From CAYOXD01 sp964407825 (lineage in GTDB: Bacteria > Desulfobacterota > Desulfobacteria > Desulfobacterales > JAFDDL01), in contig CAYOXD010000080.1 in assembly GCA_964407825.1 (NCBI GenBank), forward strand, positions 1 to 14,842: a stretch of DNA of 14,842 bases, read 5' to 3'. The notes below the pieces were generated by a model. That model was not told where the DNA came from and searched no databases. It was given only the letters and a program-made list of their open reading frames with translations. Shown one piece after another: positions 1-7,365 of this stretch; position 1 is the first letter of the stretch; each line of letters begins with the position of its first letter. The translations under genes and the position numbers were made by a program.

Positions 1-409
1 TCATGGCCTGGCAATAGCGCAGGCGCTCCCGGGGAATGGGCACATGGGGAAGCGGTGCCCCCCTGGGGATCAGGCTTACGGCCACGGGCTTCCAGCGCAG
101 TTGGAGGATTCTGGCCAGGGTTTGCGTAAATTCCACGCAGGCCAGCCGATCGGCATCACCGATGGGGACGAATGGCCTCTCGTTTTCGTCATCCAGGTAG
201 CGTTTCGAAGGCTCGGATTGGCGAATCGAAATGGCGGCCTCGGGGCATTTCCCCGAACAGGTCATGCAGGCCCAGCACGCCTCGGGGTGCGCCGGAACGA
301 CGGCGGGTCGGCCGTCCTTTTCGTCGAAGTCAAGGACCGACAGGGGACACAGGTCCACGCACTGGCCGCATCGGGTGCATTTTTCGTCATCTATGTCAAT
401 GTGGATCAT
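1..409 (-). CDS. 2x[4Fe-4S] ferredoxin fused to DUF169 domain (partial, 3' end outside window)
   Basis: Translating the minus strand from the ATG at 409-407 gives an open frame of 136 codons running off the window edge. Residues 1-62 hold two complete CxxCxxCxxxC motifs (C11, C14, C17, C21 and C45, C48, C51, C55), the bacterial-type 2x[4Fe-4S] ferredoxin pattern. After a linker, residues from about 95 read LRWKPVAVSLIPRG and then RERLRYCQAM, which match the start of DUF169 (COG2043), a family common in anaerobic bacteria and archaea. The role is probably cytoplasmic electron transfer, but the DUF169 function is unknown. The start overlaps the end of the upstream transferase gene by 14 bp, and an AGGAG lies about 10 bases before it, so translational coupling is likely. 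The C-terminus is not visible. The ferredoxin assignment is firm; the DUF169 call rests on recognised motif similarity. Confidence 0.85.
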   Translation of the reverse strand, partial: MIHIDIDDEKCTRCGQCVDLCPLSVLDFDEKDGRPAVVPAHPEACWACMTCSGKCPEAAISIRQSEPSKRYLDDENERPFVPIGDADRLACVEFTQTLARILQLRWKPVAVSLIPRGAPLPHVPIPRERLRYCQAM

Positions 410-1235
410 CCATCCCGCTCCTGGGGTCGTGGTCGGTGTTGGGGGGCGTCGTGGCGCACAGGCCCATCTTTTCGATGATGGCAAGGGTCCGTTGCGGCAC
501 GACCACATCAGGCTGAAACCGGGCCGTATAGGCCATGGCATGAGACACGGACACCATGTGGGCCAGGTCCTCCATGAGATCCACATCCGGCAGAACCTCC
601 ATCAGGGCGGTGGGAATGGCGTTGCACCGGGCGATTTGAATCAGGGCATCCAGGGCCGCGATACCGTCCGGGTTGTAAAACACCCCGGCGAAATCCATGT
701 CCGTGTTGCGGGTGATCCCCACCAACGAAACCCCTCCGGCCTGGCAGGGAGCCAGCACCATGGCGCCGGTTTCAGAATCCCGGCCAAGGGCCATGAGCCG
801 GTGAAAGGCGCGAACCAGAAAATCCGGTGTGATGGCCGGCATGTCGCCGCCAATGCACACCACGCTTTCGTAGTCCTGGTCAAAGAGTTGCCGGAAGCAG
901 TCATGGAAGTGCTCGTCGAAATTACGGCCACGGTCCACCACGTGGTGAAAGGTTTCAGAGGGGATCTCCGAACCGAAAAGGCTCTGGACGCGTTTCATCT
1001 CCTTTTCCGGAGAGGAAGAGATGCAGAAATCGAAATCGGCGTCGGATTCTCCGCTTCGGCATAACGAGAGGGCGCGGCAGCCCACCGTGGCCGTATCGAG
1101 CAGCAGGGCCTTGTAGATCTCGGCTGCCTCCACCGGAGAGAAGGCACCGCCGTTTTCAGTCATCAACCGGGTCTTGGTGGCTCCCGGCTCGGGATATTTG
1201 GTAAAAAGGACCAATGCGTGTTTTCTCTTTTTCAT
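396..1235 (-). CDS. DUF2064 / TIGR04282-type GT-A-fold transferase-like protein
   Basis: Predicted 279 aa. The N-terminus ALVLFTKYPEPGATKTRL (residues 7-24) is the signature nucleotide-binding stretch of the DUF2064 family (COG3222, 'transferase 1, rSAM/selenodomain-associated'), related to nucleotidyl- and glycosyltransferases of the GT-A fold. An acidic motif VCIGGDMPAI sits at residues 126-135, matching the family's GxDxP loop. In the later loop, where relatives usually have DGG followed by aromatic residues, this protein reads CQAGGVSLVGI (164-174), so the Asp is replaced by Ala. I chose the ATG at 1235 because GGAAAGGAAG lies just before it; an in-frame start at 1307 would overlap the upstream gene and adds a non-conserved 24-residue tail. 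The substrate is unknown. It is followed by an overlapping ferredoxin-DUF169 gene and preceded by an exonuclease-like gene. Confidence 0.8.
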   Translation of the reverse strand: MKKRKHALVLFTKYPEPGATKTRLMTENGGAFSPVEAAEIYKALLLDTATVGCRALSLCRSGESDADFDFCISSSPEKEMKRVQSLFGSEIPSETFHHVVDRGRNFDEHFHDCFRQLFDQDYESVVCIGGDMPAITPDFLVRAFHRLMALGRDSETGAMVLAPCQAGGVSLVGITRNTDMDFAGVFYNPDGIAALDALIQIARCNAIPTALMEVLPDVDLMEDLAHMVSVSHAMAYTARFQPDVVVPQRTLAIIEKMGLCATTPPNTDHDPRSGMDDPH

Positions 1236-1303
1236 CGCTTCCTTTCCTGTGTGGCGGTGCAACCCTGTCCATACCCGAGCACCGTATTCTCCGGTCGCTG
1301 CCC

Positions 1304-1855
1304 TCAATCTCCATTGGACATCCGTGCTTCGGCCAATGGCGCATCGTTTGCGTTCGTGGCGGCCAGGGTCCTGGCATAGGTTTCCTGAATAATAAAGGCG
1401 TCGCTACTGGCCCGATGGCGTATCAGTTTGAAATCGGCAAGAACGCACCGCTTGGTTTCATGCCAGATCTGCATCTGGCGTTCGGTCAGAATTGTTTCCA
1501 GGGAACTGACCTGAAACATCTGGCGGATCCGCGCCGAAAAGAATAATTTTTCTATCCAGGGTTTGTCCACCACCCACCCATCGCTGTAAATGCTTTTGCC
1601 CTTCAGCCGGTCATTGAGGATGGCGGCGACCTCACAGATGGGCCGTCCGTATCGGGACAATGTCTGCCGGGTCACGTGATGCACCTTTTCTGCCGATTCG
1701 TCCCAGTAAGTCCAGTCCGGATCCGGTAAAATCAGACTGCTGAATCGCGTGCCGTCCGTCAAGGCGAATCCGACTTCAATGGGATAACTGGACGGCCCGA
1801 AGCCGGATGCCTCCACATCTATAATGGCGGGCCTGGGAATCCGTCGGCTGCTCAT
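1304..1855 (-). CDS. DEDDh-type 3'-5' exonuclease-like protein
   Basis: Predicted 183 aa, a single domain of the RNase T/DnaQ fold. ExoI is seen as IIDVEASGFG with D13 and E15; the ExoII Asp is probably D97 (or D92) in SDGWVVDKPW; ExoIII is HRASSD with H147 and D152, the H-x4-D spacing of DEDDh enzymes. The segment VHHVTRQTL (58-66) matches the conserved stretch near 'IHxITxxxL' in the family. All four acidic metal ligands and the general-base His therefore appear present, so an active Mg-dependent exonuclease acting on DNA or RNA ends is likely; the substrate cannot be told. Start ATG at 1855 has a purine-rich AGGGAAGG about 10 bases upstream. The downstream transferase gene starts 68 bp after the stop on the same strand, so they may be cotranscribed. 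Confidence 0.78.
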   Translation of the reverse strand: MSSRRIPRPAIIDVEASGFGPSSYPIEVGFALTDGTRFSSLILPDPDWTYWDESAEKVHHVTRQTLSRYGRPICEVAAILNDRLKGKSIYSDGWVVDKPWIEKLFFSARIRQMFQVSSLETILTERQMQIWHETKRCVLADFKLIRHRASSDAFIIQETYARTLAATNANDAPLAEARMSNGD

Positions 1856-2001
1856 CGGTGAGGCCTTCCCTGTTGCGGAATTTGTCGGTGTTCGATATCA
1901 ATGACCACGGTGAAATGCTAACAAATTCGACGCCTCATGGCAAGCACCCGTAGCACTGCGCCCAAGGCAACCACTGGGGCCTTTCCTGTTACGCCCCCTC
2001 C

Positions 2002-2014
2002 CTTCATGATGAAG
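2002..2014. promoter_or_regulatory. 13-bp perfect palindrome, possible operator
   Basis: CTTCAT-G-ATGAAG is a perfect dyad. It lies about 40 bases before the -35-like box at 2054, a place where an activator or repressor of the GH13 gene could bind. No regulator gene is adjacent, so the function is inference only. Confidence 0.25.
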
Positions 2015-2053
2015 CATAACACTCTAAAATAAAATAACATTTCAATATTATTC

Positions 2054-2081
2054 TTGACAACTCCAAACTTCCTCTTATACA
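2054..2081 (+). promoter_or_regulatory. Candidate sigma-70 promoter upstream of GH13 gene
   Basis: A perfect -35 box TTGACA (2054-2059) is followed after 16 bases by TATACA (2076-2081), which matches four of six -10 positions. It sits in AT-rich DNA about 155 bases before the GH13 start and would give a long leader. Confidence 0.4.
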
Positions 2082-2132
2082 GACAATAGCATCTGGCTTT
2101 CACCAATCCGTTTTTAGATTTTCGTAGGCGAC

Positions 2133-2161
2133 GTCGGTCCGCTGCTTTCTCTGACTATAAT
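2133..2161 (+). promoter_or_regulatory. Alternative promoter with perfect -10 box
   Basis: TATAAT at 2156-2161 is a perfect -10 hexamer, but the -35 area (about 2133-2138) matches poorly. If used, the leader of the GH13 mRNA would be about 65 bases. It competes with the candidate at 2054-2081. Confidence 0.3.
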
Positions 2162-2234
2162 TTCCAAAGCATATATCCACAGACCCATCGGGTGATACCC
2201 AAGACACCATGCAATAACGGGATAGGAGTTCGAT

Positions 2235-4049
2235 ATGAGTCCTGCAAAGGCATTGCAGCCCGGCATGGGGGCGGTACCACATGCCGGCGGCACCTCGTTT
2301 CGTGTTTGGGCGCCCTTTGCGTCCGCTGTATCAGTGGCCGGGCAATTCAATCAGTGGTCCACCGAATCGCATCCTCTTTCGGTTGATTCCGACGGTTACT
2401 GGAGCGGCAATATCGCGGCGGCGATGCCCGGGCAACGCTACAAACTGGTAATCCGCAATCCGACGCATGATGGCCTGCTTTGGCGGGTTGATCCCTACGC
2501 ACGCAAGGTGATCCAACAAGACGCCGATGGAATGTGCAATGGCGTCATTCATGACCCGACATTCGATTGGGGTGACGATCGATTCAGTATGCAGCCATTG
2601 CATAAACTGGTCCTCTATGAGCTGCATGTCGGGACCTACAACGACGCACCCGGCGGCCTTCCGGGCCACCTGGCCAATGTGATCGAAGAGTTGCCCTACC
2701 TGAGCGACCTCGGTATCAAGGCCATCGAATTGATGCCCCTGGTGGAATTTAACGACATTTGGTCATGGGGGTATAACCCCTCAAACCCCTTTGCGATTGA
2801 AGATGCGTATGGCGATCCCAACGAGCTGAAGCGGCTGGTGAAACGGGCCCATGAGTTGGAAATGGGGGTCATACTGGATGTGGTTTACAACCATTTCGGT
2901 CCTGATCAGCTGGATATGTGGCAGTTCGACGGCTGGAGCAAGGATGACAAGGGCGGCATTTACTTCTACAACGACTGGCGGAGCAGGACAAGTTGGGGGG
3001 AAACCCGTCCGGATTATGGCCGCGGTGAGGTCCAGCAGTTTATTCGGGACAATGCCCTCTTTTGGCTCAACGAATTTCATATGGATGGGCTTCGCCTTGA
3101 CTCCGTTGTAAATATCCGAAACGCCAACGGTTCCGGTCAGGACTATGGCGCGGACATTCCCGAGGGGTGGACCTTGTTGCAGTGGATCAACAATGAAGGA
3201 TCCGGTAAGCTCCGCATCGCAGAGGATCTGCAGCATAACGACTGGATCACGAAGCCCACGGACCAGGGAGGTGCCGGCTTCAACAGCCAGTGGGATTCTC
3301 TCTTTGTCCATACGCTCCGAAATGCGGCCATCGCCGCCCGGGACGATGACCGGCGCATGGACGAAATTCGTGACGCCCTCTATCATCGGCACAATAGCGA
3401 TGCCTTTCAGCGTGTAATCTACACCGAGTCGCATGACGAAGCCGCCGCGGGAAACCATGGCAGGCGCCTGACGGATGCCATCCAACCTGGCGATGCCGAA
3501 GGCTATTATGCCCAGAAGCGGTCCACCCTGGCGGCTGCGATACTGTTTACAACACCCGGCATCCCGATGATCTTTCAGGGCCAGGAGGTGCTTGATTATC
3601 AAGCATTCGATGACAAACAGCCGATACGGTGGTACGAGCGCATGCAGGCGCACAGGGGAATTCACTTGATGTACCGGGATCTGATCCGGTTGCGACGCAA
3701 TTGGTTCAACACCACGGCCGGCCTTCAAGGACAACATGTGAACGTGTTTCACCTCAATCATACGGATAAGGTGATCGCGTACCATCGTTGGGGAAACGGC
3801 GGCCCAGGCGATGACGTGGTTATTGTGGCGAACTTCTCGAATCGCTCCTATGATCGATATACCATTGGTTTCCCAAGAGGTGGCGGATGGAAGGTGCGCT
3901 TCAACAGTGACTGGCCGGGCTACAGTCCCGTGTTCGGCAATCAGCCTGGGTACGACACCACCGCCTACTATGGAAAGGTCGATCATATGCCGTTTCATGG
4001 GGATATCGGAATCGGAAGGTATACCTGTTTGATACTATCGCAAGGCTGA
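2235..4049 (+). CDS. CBM48-GH13 alpha-glucan enzyme, 1,4-alpha-glucan branching enzyme-like
   Basis: Predicted 604 aa, no signal peptide, so cytoplasmic. Residues about 15-100 form the N-terminal CBM48/isoamylase-N domain (SFRVWAPFAS, GQFNQW). The GH13 barrel begins near VLYELHVGTY (126-135). Conserved region I is DVVYNH (215-220), region II GLRLDS with the nucleophile D289, region III RIAEDL with acid/base E330, and region IV YTESHDE with D401, so the full catalytic triad is present. A C-terminal beta domain follows from about 500. The layout fits short GlgB-like branching enzymes, or trehalohydrolase-type relatives; substrate choice cannot be fixed by eye. Start ATG at 2235 has AGGAG at 2224-2228. 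It stands alone between divergent and convergent neighbours, with no glycogen synthase or phosphorylase in the window, so its pathway partners are elsewhere. Confidence 0.85.
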   Translation: MSPAKALQPGMGAVPHAGGTSFRVWAPFASAVSVAGQFNQWSTESHPLSVDSDGYWSGNIAAAMPGQRYKLVIRNPTHDGLLWRVDPYARKVIQQDADGMCNGVIHDPTFDWGDDRFSMQPLHKLVLYELHVGTYNDAPGGLPGHLANVIEELPYLSDLGIKAIELMPLVEFNDIWSWGYNPSNPFAIEDAYGDPNELKRLVKRAHELEMGVILDVVYNHFGPDQLDMWQFDGWSKDDKGGIYFYNDWRSRTSWGETRPDYGRGEVQQFIRDNALFWLNEFHMDGLRLDSVVNIRNANGSGQDYGADIPEGWTLLQWINNEGSGKLRIAEDLQHNDWITKPTDQGGAGFNSQWDSLFVHTLRNAAIAARDDDRRMDEIRDALYHRHNSDAFQRVIYTESHDEAAAGNHGRRLTDAIQPGDAEGYYAQKRSTLAAAILFTTPGIPMIFQGQEVLDYQAFDDKQPIRWYERMQAHRGIHLMYRDLIRLRRNWFNTTAGLQGQHVNVFHLNHTDKVIAYHRWGNGGPGDDVVIVANFSNRSYDRYTIGFPRGGGWKVRFNSDWPGYSPVFGNQPGYDTTAYYGKVDHMPFHGDIGIGRYTCLILSQG

Positions 4050-4070
4050 TCGTTTACCCTTCTTTATATT

Positions 4071-4089
4071 GGGGTTATCCCCGATTTTG
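4071..4089 (+). terminator. Weak hairpin after GH13 gene
   Basis: GGGG-TTAT-CCCC (4071-4082) followed by GATTTTG could act as a small terminator for the GH13 transcript. The stem is only four GC pairs and it overlaps the stop codon of the convergent lysA-like gene. Confidence 0.25.
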
Positions 4090-5358
4090 TGTATTGGGCG
4101 AAGCAGACCAGACGTTCGGCGCGAACTCGAGGGTGGCGAAGTGGTCCGCCAGTGTCTCCTCGCGCCGGATGAGCGCCACGGTACCGTCGCACTTCAACAG
4201 CAGCTCCTTTGGCCGAAGCCGGCCGTTGTAGTTGAAGCCCATGGCGTGGCCGTGGGCGCCGGTGTCGTGGATGACGAGAAGATCCCCTTCCGACACCTCC
4301 GGCAGCGGGCGCTGAACGGCGAACTTGTCGTTGTTCTCGCACAGAGCGCCCACCACGTCGGCCGTGAGGATTTTGGGCAAATGCTCCTTTCCCGGCACGC
4401 TGATGTGGTGATAGGCCTCGTAGAGGGCGGGGCGCATCAGGGCGGACATGCTGGCATCCACGCCGATGTAGGTGCGGTAGATATCCTTCCGGTTGATGGC
4501 CGTTACCACCAGGGCGCCGTGGGGCCCGGTCATGAAACGGCCGCTCTCCATGAAGAGCGCGGGGGCATAGCCGTTTTTCGCCTCGAATTCCCGGAAGCAC
4601 CGGCTGATCTCCCCTCCCATGGCCGCAAGATCCAGAGGCGCCTGCTCCGGTTTGTAGGGAATTCCCAGTCCGCCACCGATGTTGATGAATTCGAACCGGA
4701 TCCCCAGCGCCGCGGAAATCCGCTCCACCTGCTCCAGAAGCATCCGGGCGGTCTTTACCATATAGGTATGATTCAGCTCGTTTGACGCCAGCATGGTGTG
4801 AAGGCCGAACCGCCGGGCCCCACGGTCCATGGCCTCCCGGTAGGCGTCCACCAGCTGCTCGTGGCTCACCCCATACTTGGCCTCGGTCGGCGCACCGATG
4901 ATGGCATTGCCGGTCCGGCGCTCGCCCGGATTGTACCGAAAGCAGATGAGCTCTGGCATCCGCGGCACCTTGGCGACGAGGCTCAGATCGTCCAGATTCA
5001 GGATACTGCCCCCGTCGGCCAGGGCCGCGTCGAATTCGGCGGCCGTGGTGTTGTTGGAGGTGAACATGATCTGCTCCCCGCGGGCCCCCGTGTTGCGCGC
5101 GAGGATCAGCTCGGGTATGGAGCTGCAGTCGAACCCGAAGCCCATCTGCCGCATGCGATCGAGGACCACCGGATTGGGCAGGGCCTTCACGGCGTAATAT
5201 TCCCGGAAGCCGGCGACACCCGAGAAGGCCTTTTTGAGGGCGGCGCCCGTTTCCAGGATGCCGACTTCGTCATAGATGTGAAAGGGCGTCCCATAATGAG
5301 CGGCAACGCGCTTCAAGATGGGGAACAGCCGATCGCGGTACGAAGAGGAAAGCGGCAT
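4075..5358 (-). CDS. lysA: Diaminopimelate decarboxylase-like PLP enzyme
   Basis: Predicted 427 aa, fold-type III (alanine racemase-like barrel plus C-terminal beta domain). EYYAVKALPNP carries the PLP lysine K58; H187 is in LHTMLASN; the PLP-phosphate glycine loop is GGGLGIPY (228-235); ESGR is at 271-274. The active-site Cys of the partner subunit is C340 in CENNDKF and the PLP-contacting Tyr is probably Y377 in GFNYNGR. It should decarboxylate meso-diaminopimelate to L-lysine in the cytoplasm. The CENND and GAHGHAMGFNYNGR variants differ from the usual CESxD and GAY forms, but I recognise them as a subfamily seen with DapL in anaerobes. It begins 4 bases after dapL, with AGGAGA overlapping the dapL end, so it is cotranscribed. 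A related decarboxylase (for example carboxynorspermidine) is less likely given this context. Confidence 0.88.
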   Translation of the reverse strand: MPLSSSYRDRLFPILKRVAAHYGTPFHIYDEVGILETGAALKKAFSGVAGFREYYAVKALPNPVVLDRMRQMGFGFDCSSIPELILARNTGARGEQIMFTSNNTTAAEFDAALADGGSILNLDDLSLVAKVPRMPELICFRYNPGERRTGNAIIGAPTEAKYGVSHEQLVDAYREAMDRGARRFGLHTMLASNELNHTYMVKTARMLLEQVERISAALGIRFEFINIGGGLGIPYKPEQAPLDLAAMGGEISRCFREFEAKNGYAPALFMESGRFMTGPHGALVVTAINRKDIYRTYIGVDASMSALMRPALYEAYHHISVPGKEHLPKILTADVVGALCENNDKFAVQRPLPEVSEGDLLVIHDTGAHGHAMGFNYNGRLRPKELLLKCDGTVALIRREETLADHFATLEFAPNVWSASPNTQNRG

Positions 5359-5362
5359 GGGG

Positions 5363-6592
5363 TCATTCTCCTTTCAGGGCATCGCGGATGCACCCCATGG
5401 CCTGTTGCACCTTTTCAGCGTCGTTGAAGGCGCTGATGCGGATATAGCCGCTGCCGCACTTTCCGAAGCCGACCCCGGGGGTACAGACCACGCCGGCCCT
5501 CTCGAGGAGCAGATCGAAAAACGCCCAGGAATCCCGCCCGCCATCGATCCATATGTAGGGGGAATTCTCCCCGCCGACGCAGGCGTAGCCCAGGGCCGTC
5601 ATCTCCTCTCGGATGAGGGCCGCGTTCTTCATGTAGTAATCGGTCAGGGCCCGCACCTGCCGCCTGCCGGCCTCGCCGTAGACGGCTTCGGCCGCCCGCT
5701 GGACCGGGTAGGAGACCCCGTTGAATTTGGTGCTCTGCCTGCGAAGCCACAGGGCATGAAGCAGCCGGGGGCTTCCAGATGTATGAAAAACCCTGCACGC
5801 CTTGGGCACCACCGTATAGGCGCAGCGCACCCCCGTAAAGCCGGCGGTTTTGGAAAAGCTACGAAACTCCACGGCCACCTCTTCGGCGCCCGCTATTTCG
5901 AAGATGGATCGGGGCAGGGACGCGTCCCTCACAAAGCCCTCGTAGGCGGCGTCAAACAGAATCAGGGCCTTGTTGTCCCGGGCATAGGCCACCCAGGCGG
6001 ACAACGCCTCCCGCGTGATAACGGCCCCCGTGGGATTGTTGGGAAAGCATAGATAGATGAGGTCCACCGGCTCCTGCGGCAGTTCGGGGACAAAGCCGTT
6101 TTCCGCCGTGCTTTCCAGATAGACCAGGTTGCCGTAACGGCCGTCCTCAAAGGGACCGGTCCGGCCGGCCATGACATTGGTGTCCAGGTACACGGGGTAG
6201 ACGGGGTCCGGGATCGCGATGCGGATATCCCTGCTGAAAAGCTCCTGGAAATTTCCCGTGTCGCACTTGGCGCCGTCGCTGACGAAGATCTCATCTGCCT
6301 CGATCTGGGCGCCATGGGCCTGGAAATCGTTCTTCGCGATCTTTTTCCTTAAAAAATCGTAGCCCTGCTCCGGACCATATCCCCGGAAGGTCTTCTGCCG
6401 TCCCATCTCGTCCACGGCCCGGTGAAAGGCCTCGATACAGGCGGCGGGCAGGGGGCGGGTCACATCTCCGATGCCGAGCCGGATGATGGACCTGTCGGGG
6501 TGGGCCTCCTGGAAGGCCGACACCCGTTGGGCAATCTGCGAAAAGAGGTAGGAGGCCTGGAGCTTTTCATAGTTTTCATTGAAGGTGATCAT
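5363..6592 (-). CDS. dapL: LL-diaminopimelate aminotransferase
   Basis: Predicted 409 aa, the usual DapL length. It makes LL-diaminopimelate directly from tetrahydrodipicolinate and glutamate, bypassing the acylated intermediates of the DapCDE route. Fold-type I aminotransferase landmarks are all present: N-terminal ENYEKLQASYLF (6-17), RLGIGDVTRPLP (38-49), GYGPEQGYDFLR (71-82), FVSDGAKCD (103-111), CFPNNPTGA (182-190), DAAYEGF (214-220) and the PLP lysine K248 in RSFSKTAGFTG. The start ATG at 6592 overlaps the stop of the Lrp-family gene in an ATGA arrangement with AGGA just upstream, so translation is likely coupled. lysA follows 4 bases after the stop. Together the two enzymes cover meso-DAP and lysine supply, apart from the DapF epimerase, which is not in the window. 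Confidence 0.95.
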   Translation of the reverse strand: MITFNENYEKLQASYLFSQIAQRVSAFQEAHPDRSIIRLGIGDVTRPLPAACIEAFHRAVDEMGRQKTFRGYGPEQGYDFLRKKIAKNDFQAHGAQIEADEIFVSDGAKCDTGNFQELFSRDIRIAIPDPVYPVYLDTNVMAGRTGPFEDGRYGNLVYLESTAENGFVPELPQEPVDLIYLCFPNNPTGAVITREALSAWVAYARDNKALILFDAAYEGFVRDASLPRSIFEIAGAEEVAVEFRSFSKTAGFTGVRCAYTVVPKACRVFHTSGSPRLLHALWLRRQSTKFNGVSYPVQRAAEAVYGEAGRRQVRALTDYYMKNAALIREEMTALGYACVGGENSPYIWIDGGRDSWAFFDLLLERAGVVCTPGVGFGKCGSGYIRISAFNDAEKVQQAMGCIRDALKGE

Positions 6593-7068
6593 GTCGTATT
6601 TCCTGCCGGTTGTAAGTCATCAAGGGGAATCCGTGCGGTTTCCTTGAAGGTTTCCATGACGATGCTGGTTCGGACCGCCGAGACCCCCTGCGTGAGGCCA
6701 ATCACGTCCCGGGTGAGGAGCGCCAGGGCATGCCGGTCCGGTACCCGAACCTTCAGCAGAAACCCGTCGTTGCCCGCGACATAGTGAACCTCCTGGATTT
6801 CCGGTATCTGGGCGAATCGATCCCCCAGAGCGCGTCCCTGCACCCCAGGCATCAATTCCACCACCAGGAAGGCCACCAGGCTCCTGCCGAACTGGTCCGG
6901 GTTCAGGCGCACCTCATATCCATCGATGACGCCCTGCTTTTCCAGCTTTCGGATCCGTTCCAGCACGGCGGACGGGGCCATGCCCACCTGCCGGGCCACC
7001 TCCACGTTGGGGATACGCGCCTTTTCCTGTAAAATCTTTAAAATTTTAAAGCTGATTTCGTCAATCAT
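6589..7068 (-). CDS. Lrp/AsnC-family transcriptional regulator
   Basis: Predicted 159 aa, the standard size. Residues 2-50 form the winged HTH (IDEISFKILKILQEKARI, then the recognition helix near APSAVLERIRKLEKQGVI at 31-48). Residues about 63-145 form the RAM/AsnC ligand-binding domain, with the family's G-N-D turn at 99-101. It is a DNA-binding octamer-type feast/famine regulator that usually senses an amino acid and represses its own gene. It is the first gene of a unit with dapL and lysA and overlaps dapL by 4 bases, so lysine or diaminopimelate is a reasonable but untested effector. The leader before 7068 is AT-rich with a candidate promoter and a TTAG/CTAA dyad. It is divergent from the zraP-like gene across a 407-base region. 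Confidence 0.93.
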   Translation of the reverse strand: MIDEISFKILKILQEKARIPNVEVARQVGMAPSAVLERIRKLEKQGVIDGYEVRLNPDQFGRSLVAFLVVELMPGVQGRALGDRFAQIPEIQEVHYVAGNDGFLLKVRVPDRHALALLTRDVIGLTQGVSAVRTSIVMETFKETARIPLDDLQPAGNTT

Positions 7069-7092
7069 TCTTAATTCCCATAATAATTAGCA

Positions 7093-7121
7093 TTAATCTA
7101 CTAAAATAATTATGATGTCAA
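7093..7121 (-). promoter_or_regulatory. Candidate promoter of the lrp-dapL-lysA operon
   Basis: On the minus strand a perfect TTGACA (7121-7116) is followed at 15 to 17 bases by weak -10 candidates (TAGATT or GATTAA). The stretch around it, with TTAG-N10-CTAA as a dyad near 7087-7104, is AT-rich as Lrp-family operators usually are, so autoregulation is plausible. Confidence 0.4.
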
Positions 7122-7184
7122 GAATTTTATTCTGAATACACAGGGATAACCAGAAATAATGGAAACAGTGAGGCCGCTGCCAAC

Positions 7185-7201
7185 TGGATAGTTTCTATCC
7201 A
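7185..7201. promoter_or_regulatory. Palindrome, candidate enhancer site (UAS) 1
   Basis: TGGATAG-TTT-CTATCCA is a perfect 7-3-7 inverted repeat about 175 bases upstream of the sigma-54 GG element, within the usual range of enhancer-binding-protein sites. Confidence 0.4.
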
Positions 7202-7217
7202 TGGTTCGGAAAATTCG

Positions 7218-7231
7218 ACCACGCAAGTGGT
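7218..7231. promoter_or_regulatory. Palindrome, candidate enhancer site 2
   Basis: ACCAC-GCAA-GTGGT is a perfect 5-4-5 inverted repeat about 142 bases upstream of the sigma-54 GG. Its sequence differs from the first palindrome, so the two need not bind the same protein. Confidence 0.3.
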
Positions 7232-7270
7232 TACTAAATTCACAGTCCCTGCCTGAGGGAGGCCCGGGAG

Positions 7271-7279
7271 CCCCCCCCC
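7271..7279. repeat. C9 homopolymer tract
   Basis: Nine consecutive C bases follow GGGAG and directly precede TTGACC. The tract lies between the distal palindromes and the sigma-54 promoter. Such a run is prone to slippage. Confidence 0.9.
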
Positions 7280-7301
7280 TTGACCAAATTCGTTTTTCGG
7301 C

Positions 7302-7314
7302 TTATCTTAGATAA
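7302..7314. promoter_or_regulatory. 13-bp palindrome, candidate enhancer site 3
   Basis: TTATCT-T-AGATAA is a perfect dyad centred about 60 bases upstream of the sigma-54 GG. It also overlaps a weak sigma-70-like pair (TTGACC at 7280-7285 and TATCTT at 7303-7308, 17-base spacer), so it could instead be an operator. Confidence 0.3.
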
Positions 7315-7365
7315 CAGTTAAATTTCAGTCCATTGATGTCGCACCACGATCCCGTTCCAAACCTT

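Larger units (their letters stand above)
1856..2234. other. AT-rich intergenic region between divergent genes
   Basis: About 380 bases with no supported gene. It holds two candidate promoters for the plus-strand GH13 gene (2054-2081 and around 2156), a 13-bp palindrome at 2002-2014, and a perfect 8-bp inverted repeat GAATTTGT/ACAAATTC at 1878-1885 and 1921-1928. Short open frames here have no recognisable domain or convincing ribosome binding site. Confidence 0.6.

Noticed and set aside
231..1064. 277-codon plus-strand open frame, His/Gly/Val-rich
   Set aside because: It is antisense to the ferredoxin-DUF169 and DUF2064 genes and has the composition of a shadow frame.
1918..2350. Short minus-strand open frames of 60-78 codons in the 1856-2234 spacer
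   Set aside because: No domain, poor ribosome binding sites, and overlap with the GH13 promoter region and gene start.
2781..3998. 405-codon open frame opposite the GH13 gene
   Set aside because: The plus-strand gene has the full catalytic triad and a ribosome binding site; the antisense frame shows no domain.
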